From contig DXMA01000006.1 of assembly GCA_019414445.1 (NCBI GenBank), positions 1 to 64,000 of the forward strand: DNA of 64,000 nt. The letters run 5' to 3'. Below the pieces are notes generated by a model, which saw only the letters and a program-made list of their open reading frames with translations, ran no database searches and was not told the origin of the DNA. Of this stretch, positions 34,366 through 42,434 are shown one piece after another; position 1 is the stretch's first letter; every line of letters begins with the position of its first letter. Made by a program: the position numbers and the translations under genes. This stretch comes from Collinsella sp. GTDB taxonomy: Bacteria > Actinomycetota > Coriobacteriia > Coriobacteriales > Coriobacteriaceae.

Positions 34366-35817
34366 CTACTCGACCGTATCGACCGTTGCTGCCACATTGC
34401 CGTCTGCCATGCGCACGCGAATGGCGTCGCCAGGCTTAAAGGTCTTGGCACTCGTAGCCACACCATCATCGCTGTACGCGATGGAATAGCCGCGAGCAAG
34501 CACTTTGAGCGGCGACAGGGCATCGAGCGACGCTGCCGCACGGCTCAGGTCGGACGCTGGCTTGCTGAGCATCGTGCGCCCTTGATGCTCTAGGCGGGAA
34601 CTCGCAAGCGTGAGCGCATGGCGCTTACCATCGAGCCCCGAGGTGCTTGTAATCAGACGCTCGGGCAAGCGCTCAAAGTTGGAGCGGAATGTCCCGACCG
34701 AGCGTACTATGGCGCCCGACAGGCGATCGGCAGTCAGCGCAAGCTCCGATTCGCGACGCTCGACCATAAATGTGGGGTCGTTGAGGCACGGGCGACACGC
34801 AGCGGCATCGAGCGCATCACCCAAGCGAGCCGTATAGGTATCCCAGGCACGGCGACCGCGCTGATCGAGCATCTCCAGGTCGACCTGGGCCGACCCAATC
34901 ATCGATGCCATCGCGGCGCCCAGACGCTGATGGCGCGTCTCGAGCACGTCGGCCAACTCCGTCATAGCCGGCGCCACCGATTCTGCCGCTGCCGTTGGCG
35001 TGGAGGCGCGACGGTCGCTCACCATGTCGCAGATCGAGGTATCGGGCTCATGCCCAATGCCCGTCACCACAGGCACGGGACAGGCTGCCACCGCACGGGC
35101 AAGCTCCTCGTCGTTAAAGGTCATGAGATCCTCGAAGGAGCCACCGCCGCGCACCAGCAAGATGCAATCGGGTGCCGGCGTAATGGCAGCGGCGCGGCGC
35201 AAGCCTTCAATAAGCTCTGCCGGCGCACCCTCGCCTTGCACCTTTGCGCCCACGCAGACGAGCTCGACGAGCGGGTTGCGTCGGCGCAGCGTACGCTTGA
35301 CGTCGTCGATTACCGCACCGGAAAGCGAGGTGACGACCGCCACGCGGGAGCAGAACACCGGGATGCGGCGTTTGCGCGCTTCGTCCATCAGGCCCTCGCG
35401 GCGTAGCTTTTCGGCCAGTTGCGCCACTTGTTGACGCAGCAGACCCTCCCCCGCCAGCGAGAACGAGCGGGCGACAAAGCTCATACGACCCGTGGGCTTA
35501 TAGAGGTTGAAGCTGCCCTTAAAGCTCACCTGCATGCCGTCACGCAGATCGAAGGTACGCTTGAGATAGGCGCCCTTCCAGATGATGCAGTCGACGGCGG
35601 CCGAGTCGTCTTTAATCTGGAAGTAGCAGTGGCCGCTTCGGGCGTTGGGGCCACGGAAACCCGTGACCTCGCCCAGGACACTCAGCTGCGGAATGGCATC
35701 GAGCGCGCCGGCGGCGATCTCTACCGCCTGGCTCACGCTGAGCTCCTTGCGCTCCTGATCGTCCGAGCCGTCGAACTCGGCGGAAACGGCATTGCCGGTT
35801 AGATTCCAGCCTGCCAC
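34366..35817 (-). CDS. xseA: Exodeoxyribonuclease VII large subunit
   Basis: 483 residues; catalytic subunit of the exonuclease. The N-terminal OB fold (LSVLGEVTGFRGPNARSGHC) is followed by the nuclease domain with GGGSFEDLMTFNDEELARAV and the late RGYSIAY motif. Frames extend to 35844, but an ideal AAAGGAGG sits seven bases before a GTG at 35817, so I choose the GTG start. xseB follows. Confidence 0.94.
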   Translation of the reverse strand: MAGWNLTGNAVSAEFDGSDDQERKELSVSQAVEIAAGALDAIPQLSVLGEVTGFRGPNARSGHCYFQIKDDSAAVDCIIWKGAYLKRTFDLRDGMQVSFKGSFNLYKPTGRMSFVARSFSLAGEGLLRQQVAQLAEKLRREGLMDEARKRRIPVFCSRVAVVTSLSGAVIDDVKRTLRRRNPLVELVCVGAKVQGEGAPAELIEGLRRAAAITPAPDCILLVRGGGSFEDLMTFNDEELARAVAACPVPVVTGIGHEPDTSICDMVSDRRASTPTAAAESVAPAMTELADVLETRHQRLGAAMASMIGSAQVDLEMLDQRGRRAWDTYTARLGDALDAAACRPCLNDPTFMVERRESELALTADRLSGAIVRSVGTFRSNFERLPERLITSTSGLDGKRHALTLASSRLEHQGRTMLSKPASDLSRAAASLDALSPLKVLARGYSIAYSDDGVATSAKTFKPGDAIRVRMADGNVAATVDTVE

Positions 35818-35932
35818 GCAGCCTCCTTTCGTCATCGTGCACAAGGGCTTCGGCCCTGCGCAAATTCAAGTCCAACACATAGTACAGCGCCGCGGGGACA
35901 CGAATCCCCGCGGCGCCCAGCGACCCAATTTG

Positions 35933-36637
35933 TTATCGGTTGGAGTTTCTGTTGTAGCGAGCCATAAGATAGAGCAGCTGAATGATCGAAGTGAGCGCTG
36001 CGGCCACATAGGTAAGCGCGGCCGCTGTCAGCACCTTCTTGGCACCGTTGACCTGCTTGGAGCTCATGCCCGACTGCTCGATGTACGCCACGGCGCGGCG
36101 GCTGGCATCAATCTCGACCGGCAGCGTAACCAGTTGGAACAGCACGCTAAACGAGAAGAAGATCAGCGCGAGGGTCGTGAGCCCGGCAATGTTCATAAAC
36201 AGGCCCAAGAGCAACACGATGGTCCAGGTGTTCTGGGTAAAGTTGACGACCGGCACGAGGGCGGTGCGAACCTTCATCATGGCGTAACCGCTTTGGCGCT
36301 GGGCGGCATGGCCCGCCTCGTGGCAGGCGACGGCAACGCTTGCGACCGACCCGCCCGAACGGTTGGCGTCCGAGAGATACAGGTTATTGTCCTGCGGGTT
36401 GTAATGGTCGGTGAGCTCGCCGGCGACACCCTTGATACCCACGGCGTTGCAGCCGTTGGCGTCGAGCATGCGGCGAGCGACCGTGGCGCCCGTGTCGCCG
36501 TCCGAGCGAACCTTGGACCAGGTTTTGTACGTCGAGTTGATATAGTTCTGTGCGGCAAGGCCAAGCACCGTGCAGACAAGAACAACCAGCAGGTACAGCG
36601 GGTCGATGCCAAAGCCGTAACCATAGTAATAGGGCAT
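35933..36637 (-). CDS. Membrane zinc metallopeptidase, YugP-like
   Basis: 234 residues. An N-terminal membrane segment (PLYLLVVLVCTVLGLAAQ), a zinc site HEAGH in VAVACHEAGHAAQRQ, then two or three further hydrophobic stretches, as in the Zn_peptidase_2 (YugP) family. Substrates are unknown; membrane protein quality control is plausible. GGAGGAATTC precedes the ATG at 36637. Upstream lies repeat copy B. Confidence 0.9.
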   Translation of the reverse strand: MPYYYGYGFGIDPLYLLVVLVCTVLGLAAQNYINSTYKTWSKVRSDGDTGATVARRMLDANGCNAVGIKGVAGELTDHYNPQDNNLYLSDANRSGGSVASVAVACHEAGHAAQRQSGYAMMKVRTALVPVVNFTQNTWTIVLLLGLFMNIAGLTTLALIFFSFSVLFQLVTLPVEIDASRRAVAYIEQSGMSSKQVNGAKKVLTAAALTYVAAALTSIIQLLYLMARYNRNSNR

Positions 36638-36721
36638 GCGAATTCCTCCGAATCGAGTTACACGTTGGAGGCATTCTACCCACTCGACTGACCAGCAAAT
36701 CAACATCGATGTTTTGGCAAT

Positions 36722-36868
36722 GTCAGCGAAAACGGTCGAGAGCGAGCAAGGTGACGTGAAAGAGAAGCGTCGCGTACTTTGGTACGCGAGCGACGATTGA
36801 ACGTCAGATTGCCGCTCTCGGCCGTTTGCAGCGTCGAGCTGTTACGCGGTTTGGTAAAACCGCGTAAC
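36722..36868 (-). repeat. Structured intergenic repeat, copy B
   Basis: Same layout as copy A. The outer stem is 36730-36744 with 36813-36827 (15 bp, one mismatch). The conserved inner strands are the same, the cap is GCGTAC-TTTG-GTACGC, and the terminal hairpin GTTACGCGGTT/AACCGCGTAAC is at 36841-36868. The stem bases differ from A and C while pairing is preserved. In its sense orientation it begins seven bases after the rnd stop codon. Confidence 0.85.
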
Positions 36869-36875
36869 TATATAC

Positions 36876-38009
36876 CTATAGCAATTCAATTTTGCCGTCC
36901 TTCACCGTCAGCCCCATATTGCCCGAGAGCAGATCGTCCAGACGCGAACCCACAAGCTCAAAGCGCCAGCCTTCGCGCAGGGGGCTCTGCTCGGGATGCT
37001 CAATATAGTCGGCCAGGTCATCGCGCGAGGCAATGACCGAGGTCGCCACGCCCGAGCGCTCGGCAACCAGGCGGATGAGCGCGTACATCAGGTCCGTCAC
37101 GCTCTCCAGCTCCGGAGAGATCTGGCGATGCCCGCGCACCATGAGCGGCAGGCGATCGTGCGGGCAGCTCGCGCCGCGCTTGATGGCCATGAGCGCGCCG
37201 TCCACATCGCGCTCCCCCAGCTGGTCGGTGCCGCGGATGCTGCGGAACTCCTCGACGCGCACGGGATTGCGCTTGACGAGCGCCAGCAGCGTATCGTCGG
37301 ACATGACCCACTTGCGCGGGATGTTGCGGCGCTCGGCGCGGTCCTCGCGCCAGGCGGCGAGCTCGCGCGCGATACCCAGCTGGTGACGGCTGCACGAATT
37401 GATACGTTTGACCTTGCGGAATGCCTCGTGACGATCGGCGCGATAATGCGACTCGTCGGCCAGCGGACGCAACTCGTCGAGCACCCAGTCCACCCGGCCC
37501 AGCTCGCGCAGGCGACTCATCATCTCGGTATAGGCGACGATCAGATACTTGACGTCATCGATCGCGTACTCGATCTGTTTGTCGGTCAGCGGGCGGCGCG
37601 ACCAATCGGTCAGTGACTCGGTCTTGGGCAATGAGACACCGCAAAACGTCTGCACGAGCGCGCCGTAGGAAATCTGCTGGCGCTCGCCCAAAAAGGCGGC
37701 GGCCACCTGCGTGTCAAAAATGGGACGCGGCAGCACGCCCACGGTATGGAGCATAACCTCCATATCCTGTGAGCAGGCGTGGAAGACCTTGGTCACGCTC
37801 TCGTCGGCCATAAGCTCTGCCAGCGGCGATAGGTCGTCGATCACCAGAGGATCGACCGCGACGCTCTCGGCAGGGGTAGCAATCTGAACCAGGCACAGGC
37901 GCGGATGGAACGTGCGCTCGCGCAAAAACTCGGTATCGACGGCAATCGCGTCGAACTCGTGGGCGCGCTGACAAAAGTCGAGCAGAGCCTGATGTGTGGA
38001 AATGTACAT
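36876..38009 (-). CDS. rnd: Ribonuclease D
   Basis: 377 residues; 3'-5' exoribonuclease for tRNA 3'-end trimming. The DEDD exonuclease core shows FDAIAVDTEFLRERTFHPRL (Exo I), KVFHACSQDMEVM (Exo II) and DWSRRPLTDKQIEYAIDDV (Exo III). An HRDC domain follows (RHQLGIARELAAWREDRAER). The start at 38009 is chosen from the family alignment; the ribosome-binding site (GGG) is weak. Confidence 0.92.
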   Translation of the reverse strand: MYISTHQALLDFCQRAHEFDAIAVDTEFLRERTFHPRLCLVQIATPAESVAVDPLVIDDLSPLAELMADESVTKVFHACSQDMEVMLHTVGVLPRPIFDTQVAAAFLGERQQISYGALVQTFCGVSLPKTESLTDWSRRPLTDKQIEYAIDDVKYLIVAYTEMMSRLRELGRVDWVLDELRPLADESHYRADRHEAFRKVKRINSCSRHQLGIARELAAWREDRAERRNIPRKWVMSDDTLLALVKRNPVRVEEFRSIRGTDQLGERDVDGALMAIKRGASCPHDRLPLMVRGHRQISPELESVTDLMYALIRLVAERSGVATSVIASRDDLADYIEHPEQSPLREGWRFELVGSRLDDLLSGNMGLTVKDGKIELL

Positions 38010-38107
38010 ATCAACCCATCGAATAAGGTTAGGCCCGAAAAACACGGGTAGGATATCGGCATTGCCTTACAACTATACTCGGTTAGTCACAGAACGGGAA
38101 CGTAAGT

Positions 38108-39025
38108 ATGCGCTGCCTTATCATCCACAACCCGGCATCGGGCCCCAGCTCAGATGAAATCTACGCATTCACGCACGCCCTTGCACAGGGCGGCGACGAG
38201 GTCGTGATGCGCTTTATCGGCGATGGCATGGAGCCCGAGGACGCCGTGGCAGACGTTCGCGAGTTCGACCGCGTGGTCGTCTCGGGCGGCGACGGCACCG
38301 TCTCCAACATGCTCGACCAGATGCGCGGCTGCGGCGTCCCCACGCTGGTTTTCCCCTCCGGCACGGCCTGCCTATTCTTTAACAACATCGGCAATGCCCC
38401 CGAGGCAGCGGCGCTCGCCAAGGCATGCCGCGCCGGCCGCACGGTCAAAGTCGACATGGGCGAGCTCTTTTGGCTCGACGAGAACGACAACGAAAAGCGC
38501 CATGGCTTTATCATCATCGCCGGCTCGGGCTTTGACGCTGAGATTATGATGAAGGCCGCCCCCACTAAAAACGACATCGGCGAGATCGCCTACTTCCTCT
38601 CCGCGCTCGCAACGCCCAACCCCACGGTGGCGCACTTTACCATTGAGCATGACGGCATTGTCGAGGAGCTCGATGGCATCTGCTGCATGGCCGGTAACAC
38701 CTCGGTCATCCAAAACGACATCAACCTGTTCCCCGATTGCCGCATGAACGACGGCATGGTCGACATCGCGGTCATCGAGCCCGTAAAAACCGTCCAGCTC
38801 CTGCCCACCGTGATCACCGCCGCGCTCGACCCCGCCGGCAAGGTGCTCGGCCGTCCGCAGTTCAAGATCATCCAGACCAAAGAAGCCAAGATCACCTGCA
38901 CGCCGTCGTTGGGCATGCAGTTTGATGGCGAGATCATCTCCAGCAACTCGGGCGTCTTTGGAGCCCGCGCGCTTCCGCAATGCCTCGACCTCATCGTCGA
39001 CGAATTCTCACCGCTTGGTAAATAG
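38108..39025 (+). CDS. Diacylglycerol kinase-family lipid kinase (YegS-like)
   Basis: 305 residues. The N-terminal nucleotide site HNPASG and the catalytic loop VVSGGDGTVSNML identify the DAGK catalytic family. The C-terminal beta domain ends with TPSLGMQFDGEII. It could recycle diacylglycerol from lipoteichoic acid or glycolipid synthesis. Its stop is followed after ten bases by a 30-residue membrane protein gene. Confidence 0.9.
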   Translation: MRCLIIHNPASGPSSDEIYAFTHALAQGGDEVVMRFIGDGMEPEDAVADVREFDRVVVSGGDGTVSNMLDQMRGCGVPTLVFPSGTACLFFNNIGNAPEAAALAKACRAGRTVKVDMGELFWLDENDNEKRHGFIIIAGSGFDAEIMMKAAPTKNDIGEIAYFLSALATPNPTVAHFTIEHDGIVEELDGICCMAGNTSVIQNDINLFPDCRMNDGMVDIAVIEPVKTVQLLPTVITAALDPAGKVLGRPQFKIIQTKEAKITCTPSLGMQFDGEIISSNSGVFGARALPQCLDLIVDEFSPLGK

Positions 39026-39034
39026 GAGGACCCC

Positions 39035-39127
39035 ATGAACGACAATCCCCTGCTCGGCTTTATCATCATCGTTTTGGCCATGCTCGTCGGCTATGCGATC
39101 AACGTGATCCACCGCCGGAAGAAGTAA
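39035..39127 (+). CDS. 30-residue single-span membrane protein
   Basis: ATG at 39035 preceded by TAGGAGGA, an excellent ribosome-binding site, ten bases after the lipid kinase stop. The product begins MNDNPLLGF, continues with one hydrophobic helix (IIIVLAMLVGYAINVI) and ends HRRKK, the positive-inside tail. A terminator follows within 40 bases, so it is the last gene of a two-gene unit. It may tether or modulate the lipid kinase. No homologue is recognised. Confidence 0.75.
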   Translation: MNDNPLLGFIIIVLAMLVGYAINVIHRRKK

Positions 39128-39161
39128 TTCCACATTGGTATGATATTCATCCAATTATCGT

Positions 39162-39204
39162 ATCCCCCGTTGTTTATGCATTTGCCAAACACCGGGGGAT
39201 TTTT
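39162..39204 (+). terminator. Terminator after the 30-residue gene
   Basis: ATCCCCCG and CGGGGGAT, with flanking TGTTT/AAACA pairing, form the stem, followed by TTTTTC. Confidence 0.85.
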
Positions 39205-39293
39205 CTTTGCGGCCCGTGCAAGGCACTTTATTCGGCTACAGTAATTGCAGGGTGCCTTTATTTAACTAAAGCTACAAAATGAGTATTCTTATC

Positions 39294-39335
39294 CGCTCAT
39301 CGCATATTTTATGACGCTCATCGAGTATTTCATCG
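39294..39335 (+). promoter_or_regulatory. Two direct repeats upstream of the C69 dipeptidase gene
   Basis: CGCTCATCGCATATTTTATG and CGCTCATCGAGTATTTCATC start 21 bases apart (39294, 39315), two helical turns. They lie 100-140 bases before the dipeptidase start in an AT-rich stretch (39205-39435) with no gene. This is typical spacing for an activator binding side by side. Confidence 0.5.
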
Positions 39336-39435
39336 AATCTAGTGAATACTCTTTAGACTTCCGATAGGCTAATAGATGTATTTATTAGCTGAAATCCTGC
39401 ACGGTTCCGCGGGGTTTCAACGGTTGGGAGGGATT

Positions 39436-41241
39436 ATGAGGCTTACTCATCCCGTCAACACGCTCAAGAAGCTTGGCTGCGGCCTTGCATTCGGAGCTGC
39501 GGCCATTATGGCCATGCCGACCTCGGCACTCGCTTGCACCCAGATCTACATGGGCAGCAAACTCACGGCGGACGGCAACACGTACTACGGCCGCGCAGAG
39601 GACTTTAGCACACGCTATATCAAGCACTTTGGCATTGAGCCTGCGCACAAGGACGGTAGCAAGTACACCTCGCTCGAATCCGGCTTTGAGTACAAGTCCA
39701 CGGGCCCCACGTATCGCTACACCTTCGTTCGCGACAACCCCTCTCAGTGGGAAGATCGCTATGACGCTTATTCCGAGGCTGGCATCAACGAGAAGGGCGT
39801 CTCCTGCTCTGCCACGCTGAGCACCTCCTACAATGAGAAGGCCGAGGAGGCCGACCCCCTCACCGAGGAGACCGGCATCGGTGAGTACAACTACGCCAGC
39901 GTCATCTTGGGCGAGAGCGCCACGGCCCGCGAGGGCGTCGAGCTCCTCGGAAGTCTGGTCGATGAGCAGGGCATCTGCACCAACGACCAGATCATCATCG
40001 CCGACAACAACGAGACCTGGCTGTTCGTCGGACTTTCTGGCCATCAGTGGATTGCCATGAAGCTCACCGACGACATCGCCTCGGTCAACCCCAACATCGG
40101 CAACCTTAACTACAAGGTTAACCTCGACGACACCGAGAACTGCCTCCACTCCAAGGACATTCAGACCATGCCCGAAGAAAAGGGCTTTGCCAAGTACTTC
40201 GATGACGGCCAGTTCGACGTTGCCCAGACCTACGGTGAGGAAATTAGCGAGCAGGCCATGCATTCTTGGTCGCGCTATATCCAAGGCCGCGATTACTTCA
40301 TGGCTCCGCTTGCCGAGGGCACCGACTACGAGATCGTTAAGGACGAGCGCGAAGATGCTCGCGCCACGACCGGCGCCCTGGTCCACGAGATGCAGCCGCT
40401 GTTCTTCCAGCCCGGCAAGTCCGACTGGAACACCTTTGAGATGATCCGCAGCTTTGCTACTCGTGGCGAGAATGTCGCCGGCCTCAACGCCAACACCGAC
40501 GGCGCCTATGCCATTGGTTCCAACCGCAACACCGAAATCCACACCTTCCAGATCCGTCAGGGCATGGACCCCGAGATCGCGACCATTCAGTGGGAGATGC
40601 TCTCCAACGCCGAATTCTCCGTCGCCACCCCCTTCTACTCCGCACTGCTCACCGAGGTCAGCCCCTACTTCAGCGATCAGGATGTCTCCTTCGATCACTG
40701 CGAAGAGGAAGACGTCGTGAACAACGAGGAGCCCAAGAACTCCATCAACTACGTCCTCATGGACATCAACACACTCGCCTATGAGAACCGCGACCACTGC
40801 GCCACCGGCGTCCGCGCCTATCTCGACGCCCTGCAGAAGGAACTCATCGAGCAGAACCTAACCGTCGACGATGCCATGCAGGCCACTGAGGGCACCGAGG
40901 CCCGCACCGCCCTGGCAAACAAGGCCGGCAAGGCTGCCACCAAGAACACCTACCTCAAGTGCAAGGCTATGCTCGAGGAGATGCGTGACTACCTCAAGGA
41001 GGAGGATTTCTCCGAGGAGTTCGTCCCGAGTGACTACGATGCCGACAACGACTGCCTGGTCGAGTCCATCACCTACGCCGACGAGGCCCTCTCCGATGAG
41101 GATGTAGCCGAGCCCGAGGTCAAAGAGGAAGAGGCCACCGAGGAGAAGTCCGAGGGCAACAACATGGCTGCCATGGCCGTTGGCGCCGTCGTCATCATCG
41201 GTGTCTGCGCCTACGTGATCTATCGTCGCAAGAAGGCCTAA
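39436..41241 (+). CDS. Secreted, membrane-anchored C69 dipeptidase
   Basis: 601 residues. A signal sequence (LKKLGCGLAFGAAAIMAMPT) ends in ALA, and the next residue is Cys34 in CTQIYMGSKLTADGNTYYGR, the N-terminal nucleophile of family C69. A Glu-rich spacer (VAEPEVKEEEATEEK) precedes a C-terminal membrane helix (MAVGAVVIIGVCAYVIYRRK), so the catalytic domain sits outside the cell. GGGAGGG precedes the ATG. It probably digests peptides at the surface. A lipoprotein reading of the Cys is possible, but the lipobox is poor. Confidence 0.9.
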   Translation: MRLTHPVNTLKKLGCGLAFGAAAIMAMPTSALACTQIYMGSKLTADGNTYYGRAEDFSTRYIKHFGIEPAHKDGSKYTSLESGFEYKSTGPTYRYTFVRDNPSQWEDRYDAYSEAGINEKGVSCSATLSTSYNEKAEEADPLTEETGIGEYNYASVILGESATAREGVELLGSLVDEQGICTNDQIIIADNNETWLFVGLSGHQWIAMKLTDDIASVNPNIGNLNYKVNLDDTENCLHSKDIQTMPEEKGFAKYFDDGQFDVAQTYGEEISEQAMHSWSRYIQGRDYFMAPLAEGTDYEIVKDEREDARATTGALVHEMQPLFFQPGKSDWNTFEMIRSFATRGENVAGLNANTDGAYAIGSNRNTEIHTFQIRQGMDPEIATIQWEMLSNAEFSVATPFYSALLTEVSPYFSDQDVSFDHCEEEDVVNNEEPKNSINYVLMDINTLAYENRDHCATGVRAYLDALQKELIEQNLTVDDAMQATEGTEARTALANKAGKAATKNTYLKCKAMLEEMRDYLKEEDFSEEFVPSDYDADNDCLVESITYADEALSDEDVAEPEVKEEEATEEKSEGNNMAAMAVGAVVIIGVCAYVIYRRKKA

Positions 41242-41312
41242 GGCCCTCATGTCCTAGCCGAGTGGGCAAGGCAGCGATGGCAGCCTCGCCCGCTCAGCCC
41301 GCTCTTTTGACC

Positions 41313-41351
41313 GGCGGGAAACCCGCCTGAAATCTTTTCAAAAAAGATTTC
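41313..41351 (+). terminator. Double hairpin after the dipeptidase
   Basis: GGCGGG/CCCGCC is followed by GAAATCTTTT/AAAAGATTTC. The second stem carries the T run in its own 5' arm, so it is a moderate terminator between the dipeptidase and the trp leader promoter. Confidence 0.45.
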
Positions 41352-41369
41352 CCCGCACACACTTCGCTG

Positions 41370-41378
41370 TGCTATAGT
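41370..41378 (+). promoter_or_regulatory. Extended -10 promoter of the trp leader
   Basis: TGC-TATAGT is an extended -10 element located about 60 bases before the leader peptide start. No good -35 is visible. Confidence 0.55.
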
Positions 41379-41436
41379 GCAGCGCAACAGCAATTAGGTG
41401 CGACCGCGCCACGGCATCACGAAAGGAGCCACCAAC

Positions 41437-41505
41437 ATGAAGAACACGATGAAGTCTCTCAACAACTGGTGGTGGCGTGATGCGAATAGGATCGGTCGAC
41501 AGTGA
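41437..41505 (+). CDS. Tryptophan leader peptide (Trp-Trp-Trp)
   Basis: A 22-codon frame with GAAAGGAG eight bases before the ATG. Codons 11-13 (41467-41475) are three consecutive TGG, a hallmark of ribosome-mediated attenuation. An intrinsic terminator lies 36 bases past its stop, before the ECF S-component gene. CGGTCGA (41493-41499), inside the last codons, can pair with TCGACCG (41555-41561) in the terminator loop and 3' arm. A ribosome stalled at Trp would leave this antiterminator strand free; one reaching the stop codon would cover it. Confidence 0.88.
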   Translation: MKNTMKSLNNWWWRDANRIGRQ

Positions 41506-41541
41506 GTCCCTCACGCCTGTTTTTGCGCTCTAGGTGATTGG

Positions 41542-41575
41542 AAGGCCTCCGGTTTCGACCGGGGGCCTTTTTCTA
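41542..41575 (+). terminator. trp attenuator terminator
   Basis: AAGGCCTCCGGT pairs with ACCGGGGGCCTT (one G-U) around a TTCG tetraloop, followed by a T run (to TTTCT). It lies between the leader peptide and the transporter start, as required for attenuation. Confidence 0.88.
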
Positions 41576-41649
41576 TCTCGAGCCCGATCGCATTCGCATC
41601 ACGCGCCTCCGCTTTTCTCTTGCACTCCCATTCCGAAAGGATTTTCACC

Positions 41650-42222
41650 ATGTCTCAGAACACCACCGCCGCCCAGCCCCGCACCGTCCAGACCGCCGAC
41701 CGCGGCAAACTCGACGTCCGTGCTCTCGTCCTGCTCGCCATCCTGCTCGCCGCCGGCTTCATCCTCAACTTCACCGTCGGCAAGGCAATCTCGGGCATCT
41801 CGGGCGGCATGATCAGCCCCGAGTTCATCATCTCGGCCTTCTGCCTCACCATCCTGGTCGTTCGCCCCAACATCGGCCAGGCGCTCGTCATTGGCCTCAT
41901 CTCGGCTGCCGTGATCCAGATCACCACCACCTCGCCGTTCGTCGATTTTGCCGCCGAGGGCATCGCCGCCATGCTCATGGCCGTCATCGTCAACGCTGCT
42001 GCCAAGGACGGACAGTTCAAGTCTGCCGTCGCTATCGTCGCAACGTTCGTGACCACCTTTGTCTCGGGCGTCATCTTCATGGTCATCAAGATGGCCATGC
42101 TCGGCGTGGTGGGCGAGCTCGCCGCCGCTATGCTGCCCGTCGTCGCCATGACCGCCGTCTTTAACGCCATTCTGGTCGGTGCCCTCTACTTGCCCATCCA
42201 GAAGGCCCTTAGGCTCAATTAA
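41650..42222 (+). CDS. trpP: ECF transporter S component, probable tryptophan-specific
   Basis: 190-residue membrane protein with five or six helices, the size of an ECF substrate-binding (S) subunit. A polar N-terminal tail is followed by VLLAILLAAGFILNFTVGKA. The downstream genes supply the ATPase and the T component. The Trp-rich leader and attenuator directly upstream make tryptophan the likely substrate. The symbol is by analogy with TrpP-type Trp transporters and is not proven. AAAGGATTTT precedes the ATG at 41650. Confidence 0.82.
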   Translation: MSQNTTAAQPRTVQTADRGKLDVRALVLLAILLAAGFILNFTVGKAISGISGGMISPEFIISAFCLTILVVRPNIGQALVIGLISAAVIQITTTSPFVDFAAEGIAAMLMAVIVNAAAKDGQFKSAVAIVATFVTTFVSGVIFMVIKMAMLGVVGELAAAMLPVVAMTAVFNAILVGALYLPIQKALRLN

Positions 42223-42228
42223 CCCGCT

Positions 42229-42329
42229 CGGCTTTACGAGCCACCCCATCTTGGCGTTCATTCGTCGCTCGCGTACCCAAGTACGCTTCGCTCCTCTTTC
42301 GCGCCAACCTGGGGCCCCTCGTAAAGCCG
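42229..42329 (+). repeat. Structured intergenic repeat, copy D (divergent, short)
   Basis: The outer stem CGGCTTTACGAG/CTCGTAAAGCCG (12 bp) encloses TTGGCG/CGCCAA, which replaces the CTGACGT/ACGTCAC pairing of A-C. The conserved internal strands TTCATTCGTCG and CTCCTCTTTC remain, with the cap GCGTAC-CCAA-GTACGC. It starts seven bases after the S-component stop in the same sense, inside the ECF operon. Confidence 0.7.
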
Positions 42330-42372
42330 TCTCCGCACTCCACCAACAAAGACTGTCCCAAACAACTAGCTC

Positions 42373-42416
42373 TTGGGGACGTTCTTAAACGACTAGTCAT
42401 GTAAGAACGTCCCCAA
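42373..42416. repeat. 15-bp perfect inverted repeat in the ECF operon
   Basis: TTGGGGACGTTCTTA (42373-42387) and its exact complement (42402-42416) lie just before the ATPase gene, with no T run. With copy D it fills the 212-base gap between the S component and the ATPase, so expression of the shared ECF module may be uncoupled from the S gene. Confidence 0.6.
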
Positions 42417-42434
42417 TGACTATGAAAGGTATCC

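Noticed and set aside
39526..39540. Lipoprotein lipobox in the C69 dipeptidase (Cys34)
   Set aside because: The residues before the Cys are A-L-A and not L-(A/S)-(G/A), and the Cys is the conserved C69 nucleophile. A surface anchor is already provided by the C-terminal helix.
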